Positions 19,781 through 25,407 of a stretch of 25,407 nt of DNA are shown piece after piece. The position numbers and the translations under genes were made by a program. Under the pieces are notes generated by a model that saw only the letters and a list, made by a program, of their open reading frames with translations, did no database searches and had not been told where the DNA came from. Source of the stretch: Fragilaria radians (lineage: Eukaryota > Bacillariophyta > Fragilariophyceae > Fragilariales > Fragilariaceae); assembly GCA_900642245.1 (NCBI GenBank), contig CAAAJI010000096.1, positions 34,060 to 59,466 on the forward strand, in the 5' to 3' direction. How positions within the stretch are numbered: position 1 is the stretch's first letter; each line of letters starts with the position of its first letter.

Positions 19781-19953
19781 AAAGTAATAGCTTTACTTGT
19801 AATTCTTCAAGGTCTTTTCGATCCATTGCACAACAATGACAGATATTGCAAAGGTACTAATTTCAAAATTAAATTTACCATTAAAAAATCCAACGTTAAC
19901 CATCACCATCCATGACAGCAACTCATTCTAACTTGATTATCAGTTTATGCCTC

Positions 19954-20115
19954 ATCAATGACATCTCTTGAGTTTAACATACGCTGATTCTTCAGGTAAA
20001 ACATTCAATAAACATTATTAGGGTGAACAACAGAGTATCCAACAAAGATACGCAAAGTGCCATGATTTTCAACTTTCCTTTTACATTGCTCTTTGTATTC
20101 ATCACACCAATTTCC
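19954..20115 (-). mobile_element. Ty1/copia relic: end of integrase, minus strand
   Basis: On the minus strand the frame reads WCDEYKEQCKRKVENHG, then TLRIFVGYSVVHPNNVY, a stop, and MLNSRDVIDEA. The K-(x)-ENHG-x-x-x-IFVGYS and NSRDV motifs, in this order and spacing, are the conserved region between integrase and reverse transcriptase of copia elements. Stops follow on both sides. It runs opposite to, and is older than, the copia element at the right end of the window. Confidence 0.65.
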
Positions 20116-20696
20116 TTTTGGCATTGTTAGCTTTGAGCCAAGCAATAATTAATTAGGGCACATCACTTAAGTCTTGGATTTTAATCTCGCTGCTGAAAAA
20201 CATCACTCAATGATATTTCAAAGAAAGAAGCGTGAAGGAGACTTTTAAGAATGTCAGAATGAAATGGCTCACCAGAAATATTGACAATACATTGAAGGAT
20301 TGAATTTAGAAAATAGTTCCAGGCAAACTTTATTGTGCAACATGATTAACGTCGTTGCAAACCTATTGTTGATGTTAATTTGGAAAATATTGGGGAATTA
20401 GATCATTAACAATTCTACCATCTACAAAGAATTCACTTTAATGTATCAATGTTTCAATTTTGGACATGTTATTCAATAGTCCCACGAAAGGCTTAATGAT
20501 CAAGTTAACCAATTTAAAGCATTTGAGCAACTAGAAATCAATATGATAACCCTTTTAAGATTGAGTGCCAAGATTGTAACATGATATGGACATGTGAAGA
20601 CATTAAACACCTCTCTGTATGCTTCTTTCGGAATGCCCTTTGAAGCATGTCAGGCATCCATCTCCCACGATACTTGTCGGAGCTAATTAAATTTCA
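20116..20696. other. Stretch without recognisable gene
   Basis: AT-rich with no convincing frame. It may contain further decayed parts of the neighbouring copia relic (its integrase would lie here on the minus strand), but no catalytic motif is visible. Confidence 0.3.
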
Positions 20697-20890
20697 AGGA
20701 CCATGAAATCAAGCAGAAAAATATACATTCCAAACATGAATATATGTAAGCATACCAATTTGGAACAAATTCTTGCCACAAGGGCAAAGGTTTTACTTCA
20801 TTGACACTTCTTTATCAGCATCTGTAACCTTGAACTCACATTTGTTAGTCAGCAATATCAAAATACACTCTTTCTACGTATTTTACAAGA
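20697..20890 (+). repeat. Second copy of the distal upstream block of HMG-A
   Basis: Resembles 3508-3830 in order and orientation (AAGCAGAAAAAT, then CTTGCCACAAGGGCAAAGG, ACTCACATTT, AAAATACACTCTT). It lies about 1.2 kb left of the stretch resembling the proximal HMG upstream region. The two together look like the 5' flank of a further HMG unit. Confidence 0.5.
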
Positions 20891-21984
20891 ACACATCAAG
20901 AGGGACCGGAGCTTTTAATGCAAAATTTATTGTCAAAACTATCCTTTTCTTTGCACCATATCAAACCTGATGGACCGAACACACATCATAAACATGAAGT
21001 TGCCGAAATTGCTATATAAGCCGAATACATTATTTCCAGGATTCCAGTCCACACAAATTTTCACTTAAAGAAATGATATTCTAAGCATTGTACATCGATT
21101 CACTGGCCATGACATTAGTTTTTTGTTGTCCTTTTCATAAAATTTGACCGATAATCTATTAATTCATCACTTACATTCAGATGAATAGTTACTTTGTAAG
21201 GGGCTGCATACTAGGAGCAATCATCAGACTTTGACATGCACTGCTTTACATGAATTGGAGTCATCCAATAGTGCTTGTACAAGTAAATGTAGAAAAAATA
21301 ATTGTATACGCATCATCACATCTAGTCGTGAACTATAATGCTTACAATTTCGTTTTAAGTGCTCATACATGCTCGGGTGATGATAGATGATACTCCATCA
21401 TTAAATTTACAGAGGACTAACATTTACAAGTAAGTGAAATGTGCGTATACATTCCTTCCAAGAAAATTGGAAAGAGTATGCTAAAAAGTTTAAGCGATGA
21501 GATTTAATTGAATTAATTTCTAAAGCATAGCTTCATGAGACTTGTATATTTTATCCAATTACAGCTATTGTCTAAAGCAGAACATCCGGCTCTCACAATA
21601 AACTGGTATCTCAACTACATTGTTGAAAACAAAAAGTAATAATTGAAGTTTGCATTTAATGGTCGATTGCAGAGCTTAGCAGCAATGATAAGTGCAAAAA
21701 AAGTTTAAAATAGAGTCAATAACCATATCTCAAGGCGCAGGTTGTTCATTTCTAATATCTTAGCCGATTCCCTAAGAACTTTTCGCTCTCACCAAAAGAT
21801 ATAATCATGCATAAATCTTTTCTAAGTAGCACAGTTTTACGAAGACTTGATAGTTGTTGCGATTCATTAACTTGCCTTGACAGCACTCGAAAGTTTTAAA
21901 TATAAGGAATTGAACAGTTGACATTGTCAAGAATCGATCCCTTGTTTTTCCCTTGTCGATATATCAAAAGAGTGCGAGTAAAAT
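20891..21984. other. Gene-free stretch
   Basis: About 1.1 kb of AT-rich DNA without an assignable gene. It lies between two blocks that resemble HMG upstream DNA and probably belongs to the same flank. Confidence 0.3.
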
Positions 21985-22116
21985 TCTGAAATTTGGTATT
22001 GAGGGTACGAAACAACTATTTAGGAGGCTGTTTTGTTTGACGTGAATAGGGTTCCATGTTGTGAACCGTGCTTTGGTGAAGTTGATTTATCTATTTTACT
22101 TTTAGTCACGGTTTTA
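21985..22116 (+). promoter_or_regulatory. Fragment resembling the HMG-B/HMG-C upstream region
   Basis: The fragment contains GAAATTTGGTATTGAGGGT (compare GAATTTTGGTATTGATGTT at 16158) and ATGTTGTGAACCGTGC (same at 16270) at a similar spacing, followed by weaker likeness. It ends where the copia element begins. In the complete units the gene start lies about 340-355 bases further right, so here the gene would be beyond the inserted element. Confidence 0.5.
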
Positions 22117-22159
22117 TGTTACTCCCCACGGGAATACTTCCGGGTTCCCACTTCACAGG

Positions 22160-22167
22160 TGACGTCA
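22160..22167. promoter_or_regulatory. TGACGTCA palindrome in the copia leader/LTR
   Basis: A perfect cAMP-response-element-type site, the classical target of bZIP proteins. In diatoms TGACGT-type elements are known in promoters responding to CO2 and cAMP. It lies 109 bases before the gag ATG, where an LTR promoter would be. Function in this element is inferred. Confidence 0.45.
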
Positions 22168-22275
22168 TATTGGAAAGCTCTAGTCACCACTCATCTCATT
22201 AATCTACTAAGCTACCTTATTGATTAACTTAATCTTCTTAGTGACACAGCTTAGTGTTTCTTCTCTTCCTTGACC

Positions 22276-23550
22276 ATGTCAACCAGCCTACCCAGTGTCA
22301 AAGACACTTACTTCCAGCACAAGATGCTGAAGAGAATCCATGTCCAGCCCACATATGAGACTCTCCAAATCCTGTCGACCAAAATTAAAGCTAATGCTGC
22401 GTTGGTCCCATCTACGCTTGGAGGTGGCCAATACGGTCACCTCGGACTCATTTTGTCTTTCGACCACTATGCAACTTTAGCAGATACTGTTCCTTGGGTC
22501 AGTCTTCCTAATCCAGGCCCATTTGCTCCACCCACTAATGGCACTGGACCACAACTTGAAGCTGCCAAAGATGTCTGGCGTGAGCTCAAGCTCTCTTTTG
22601 ACCTCTGTCAAGCTACAGAAAAGGCGCTCATTGCGCAGATTGTTGACTCTATTGATCCAATCTATCTCAGGCCCTTGCTTAATTGTGTTACTGGCCAATA
22701 TTCCACTGATGTTTCCGCTGTGCTTTTACACCTCTTTGCCACCCACGGTAAAATCACTCCTCAACAGGTCAAGACTAAAGAAATGTCTACATTTAACATG
22801 CATTATGACATTTCCCTCCCTGTTGACACTGTCTTCAATGCCATTGATGATCTTATTGATCTTGCAGAGCATGCTCTCTCTCCAATGTCCCTGCAACAAA
22901 TGATAGATCTTGCCTATGTCATTTTTGCTTGCCAACCAATTCTTCAACAGGATCTCCGCCTCTGGAATTGCCGCCCAACCATTGAACGTACTTGGGCCAA
23001 CATGCTTCAGCATTTCCGCGATGCCCAGACCAACCTCAGCTACCTCCCTACTGCTGGCGATGTCTTTCATCAGCAACCCTTCCATCAGGCCAACACTGTT
23101 GCTGAAATGGCTGATCTTGTTGCCCAGGGTCTCCTTGAAGCTATCCCTCCAGGTGACACTCCTCCACCTGCTTATGTCTCTGCAACCGACACTGCCAATG
23201 CTGTTTTCCAACAACGCAACTCTGCCCTTGCTGCTTGTGAGGCTGCCCTTCTTACTCAAATGACAGAGATGATGGCTATGATGCGCAATGGAACCGCGGC
23301 TACTTCTAGTGTTTTGCATCCACGCAACACTCGCCAACCTGGTAGTTGCTCCGGTCGTTCTGATGCTCGCTCCGGTCATTGTGGTTCTCGCCGCCCCACT
23401 TCTGCTCCTCGCTCTTACTGCTGGTCACATGGAGCCTGTGTCCATTCCAGCTCCCTGTGTAACACCCAGCTCCCTGGTCATCAGAGCAGTGCTACCTTCA
23501 CCAACATGCAAGGTGGTAGCACTAGCAACTGCTATTGGCTTTCAGCTTGA
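22276..23550 (+). CDS. gag: Copia Gag (nucleocapsid precursor)
   Basis: 424-residue structural protein that would form the virus-like particle and package element RNA. The start is ATG 22276; the upstream TTG in the same frame is not needed. The N-terminal two thirds is helical capsid-like sequence typical of diatom copia elements (VKDTYFQHKMLKRIHVQPTY; WANMLQHFRDAQTNL). A Met-rich helix (MTEMMAMMRNG) leads to a Ser/Arg-rich basic stretch. The C-terminus has the CoDi-type knuckle region YCWSHGACVHSSSLC followed by PGHQSSATFTNMQGGS. It ends at TGA 23548-23550. The same frame stays open after the TGA into pol, so Gag-Pol may once have been, or still be, a single frame read through or interrupted here. 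Confidence 0.85.
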   Translation: MSTSLPSVKDTYFQHKMLKRIHVQPTYETLQILSTKIKANAALVPSTLGGGQYGHLGLILSFDHYATLADTVPWVSLPNPGPFAPPTNGTGPQLEAAKDVWRELKLSFDLCQATEKALIAQIVDSIDPIYLRPLLNCVTGQYSTDVSAVLLHLFATHGKITPQQVKTKEMSTFNMHYDISLPVDTVFNAIDDLIDLAEHALSPMSLQQMIDLAYVIFACQPILQQDLRLWNCRPTIERTWANMLQHFRDAQTNLSYLPTAGDVFHQQPFHQANTVAEMADLVAQGLLEAIPPGDTPPPAYVSATDTANAVFQQRNSALAACEAALLTQMTEMMAMMRNGTAATSSVLHPRNTRQPGSCSGRSDARSGHCGSRRPTSAPRSYCWSHGACVHSSSLCNTQLPGHQSSATFTNMQGGSTSNCYWLSA

Positions 23551-25407
23551 CATCCTGGGCCTACTGTAAGGAATCCTTTAGCGCGTATGTTACCTCTTAC
23601 GTCATCTTTCCCTACTGTAGACAGCCCTCTTTCTCCTCATGTTCTCCTTGACTCTGGTGCCACAGGTACTTTTGTAGCTAGTGCTGATGTCCAGCACCTT
23701 CGTCATCCACTTCCAATCTCCAATGGCCCTCATGTCCTCTCAGCTAGTGGTGATGTCATGTCTTCTGCCCTTTGTGGTATCCTACCTCTCTCTCCACATC
23801 TAAGCACTACAGCCCAGTCTGCTTTTGTGCTGGATGATCTACTCACTGGAACGCTAGTCTCTCTAGCTCAACTCTGTGACGATGACTGTGTTGCAATTTT
23901 TTCTCGTTTTGGTGTCCAGATTTTGAAGCACAACACCGTTCTGATCACTGGTATTTGCACTCCAAACGGACTCTGGTCTATTCCCCTTCAAGTTCCCCCT
24001 ATCCATCAAGCTAATGGAATTCTTCATCTTGACTCTTCATGTGAACAACTTGCCATCTATCATCACACTACCCTTGGTAGTCCGGCTCCATCCACGTTAC
24101 TGCGCGCCATCAGACGCGGGCACCTCACCACTTTCCCTGGTCTTACTACGCAATTGATCAGTAAGCATCTTCCCAAATCCATTGCTACTACCCTTGGCCA
24201 TCAAAACCAGGAAGCTCAAAACATCAGGTCAACACGCTCACTGTCCAAAGCACCTGAATCTGACTCCAACCCTGATTCTGACGTTGCCCCACCTCTTGAA
24301 CCTCGCTCCCATCATGTTTCTGTTGCCCTACTTGATCATCAAACTCTTATCAAGTCGTACTCTGACCAAACAGGTCGCTTCCATGTCCCTTCTAGTCGCG
24401 GCAACAATTATCTCTTCATTTTGTACCACCAAGACTCCAATTCTATCCATGCTGTTGCCATTCCAAATTGCAAAGCAGCTACCATTTGCAGTGCCTAGGA
24501 ACAAACACACAGATTGCTCATCCGCCAGGGTCATCCTCCCAATCTGCACATCTTAGACAACGAATGCTCCCAGGATTTAAAGGATGCTTTTGCCAAGTAT
24601 CACATCCAGTTTCAACGTGTCCCTCCCAAAGAACATCGGGTTAATGCTGCTGAACGAGCCATTCGGACATTCAAAAATCATTTTGTCTCCATCCTTTGCA
24701 CTGTCCACTCCAAGTTCCCACTCACTGAATGGGATTGTCTACTTCTGCAAACAATCCTAACTTTGAATCTTCTTTGCTCCTCACGTATTCACCCTTCCTT
24801 GTCAGCTCACGCCTCTCTCTTTGGCCAATTTGACTTCAACCGAACGCCCCTTGCTCCTATGGGCACCCAAATTGTTGCCCATACTTCAGCGGATTCCTGT
24901 ATGCCCTTTGGTCAACATGGAAAGGTTGGATGGTACATTGGACCTTCTCTGGAGCATTATCAATGCTGGAAGTGCTACTTCCAAGACACCCTTCATGAAC
25001 GCAATGTCTTGAAAGTTGATTTTTCCCCTGAAAAGATTCCTTTTCCTCAATTCTCTTGCAATGACTACCTCAAACAAATGGCAGAAGATATGCTTCACCT
25101 CTTACAAGACTCCAATGATTCTCCTTCACTCAACCTGCTCGCATTCGGCTCACCCATCCTCAATGCCTATGCCAAAGTTGCAGATATCCTTTGCCGTGCC
25201 ATCAAACCTACTTCACCACTGCACACTACTAAGACAACTGCCATCCCTTTGCCACAAATAATCCCTTCACCTCCCATCAAACCAAGCCCCATGATTGTTC
25301 CTCTACTTCCACCCCCAGTTCCACTTCCGAGGGTGCCCATTTTACTCTCCAAGCCTTCCCCTCCTCTAACCATTGTTCACAGAAGCCCACGTCTTGCTTC
25401 CAGTTTC
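23551..25407 (+). pseudogene. pol: Copia Pol: protease and integrase, in frame with Gag, one internal TAG, incomplete at window edge
   Basis: The frame is open from the Gag stop; the first ATG is 23587. The aspartic protease motif LLDSGATGTF is at about residues 20-29 from that ATG, the catalytic D being residue 22. A pre-integrase region follows (TLLRAIRRGHLTTFPGL; LISKHLPKS). The integrase core has a first acidic residue in the region of DQTGRF, a TAG at 24496-24498, then HILDNE (D at 24556) and NAAERAIRTFKNHF (E at 24652), with 31 residues between D and E. FDFNRTPLAPMGT and GWYIGPSLEHYQCW are the conserved copia/CoDi segment beyond the core. After the TAG 303 codons are open to the window edge, ending in a Pro-rich linker before the expected reverse transcriptase. 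The stop would cut the integrase before its second catalytic residue, so this copy is probably not autonomous. Confidence 0.82.

Larger units (their letters stand above)
22117..25407 (+). mobile_element. Ty1/copia (CoDi-type) retrotransposon, 5' part, runs off the window
   Basis: The element probably begins at TGTTACTCCCC (22117); copia LTRs usually start with TG. The end of the 5' LTR and the primer binding site cannot be fixed, because the 3' LTR is outside the window. The start contains an inverted repeat GGGAA...TTCCC at about 22130-22149 and a TGACGTCA palindrome. Gag starts at 22276, and protease and integrase follow in the same frame. Base composition is clearly richer in C and G than the host DNA, and codon use differs, as expected of a recent arrival. 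Two single-base stops (23548 and 24496) interrupt an otherwise open frame of more than 3.1 kb. Confidence 0.85.

Noticed and set aside
22726..23379. Long minus-strand open frame (217 codons) inside copia gag
   Set aside because: Antisense shadow of the GC-richer gag frame, with no domain and no start context; the plus-strand frame has recognisable Gag motifs.
1..25407. CRISPR arrays, bacterial promoters, ribosome binding sites and rho-independent terminators
   Set aside because: The gene structure (GT-AG introns, HMG and HSF genes, LTR elements) is eukaryotic, and no regularly spaced identical repeats were found outside the coding repeats of the HMG genes.

Overview
The window looks like nuclear DNA of a diatom (stramenopile alga). 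The reasons are: AT-rich sequence with small GT-AG introns (about 63-92 bp, plus one less certain 214-bp intron); a heat-shock-factor-type DNA-binding domain of the form common in diatom genomes; a Ty1/copia element whose gag and pol carry motifs of the diatom 'CoDi' group; and Ty3/gypsy relics of the diatom 'GyDi' kind. The species cannot be fixed from the sequence alone.

Layout. 336-1424 (+): a gene with a complete-looking HSF DNA-binding domain but a doubtful, short 3' end. 1425-4590: about 3.1 kb with no recognisable protein gene, holding a tRNA-like relic at about 2.5 kb and the upstream region of the next gene. Three tandem paralogues follow on the + strand: HMG-A 4591-6161 (455 aa), HMG-B 11386-12979 (463 aa) and HMG-C 16627-18155 (440 aa). 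Each has four exons, two HMG boxes and a Tyr/Pro-rich tail containing an 11-residue coding repeat. Upstream and downstream flanks are duplicated with the genes. The B-to-C spacing is 5241 bp. The A-to-B spacing is 6795 bp, the excess being mainly retrotransposon sequence.

Mobile DNA. A minus-strand Ty3/gypsy relic lies upstream of both HMG-B (about 9.06-10.78 kb) and HMG-C (about 14.57-15.97 kb). The two copies have suffered different internal deletions. In the A-B interval a second, plus-strand gypsy relic (about 7.2-9.06 kb) abuts the integrase core of the first, which looks like a nested insertion. A short minus-strand copia integrase relic lies at 19954-20115. From about 22.1 kb to the end of the window is a younger, more GC-rich copia element with a gag frame (22276-23550) and a pol frame open to the window edge apart from one TAG. 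It sits in sequence that resembles the HMG upstream regions, so a fourth HMG unit probably lies beyond the right edge.

Working together. The three HMG proteins are probably chromatin or DNA-architecture proteins made from near-copies of one promoter. What separates the paralogues is mainly tail length (3, 4 or 5 repeats) and, in HMG-C, a stop codon that removes the basic C-terminus. No operon logic applies. All similarity statements are by eye or from remembered family motifs; no search was run.
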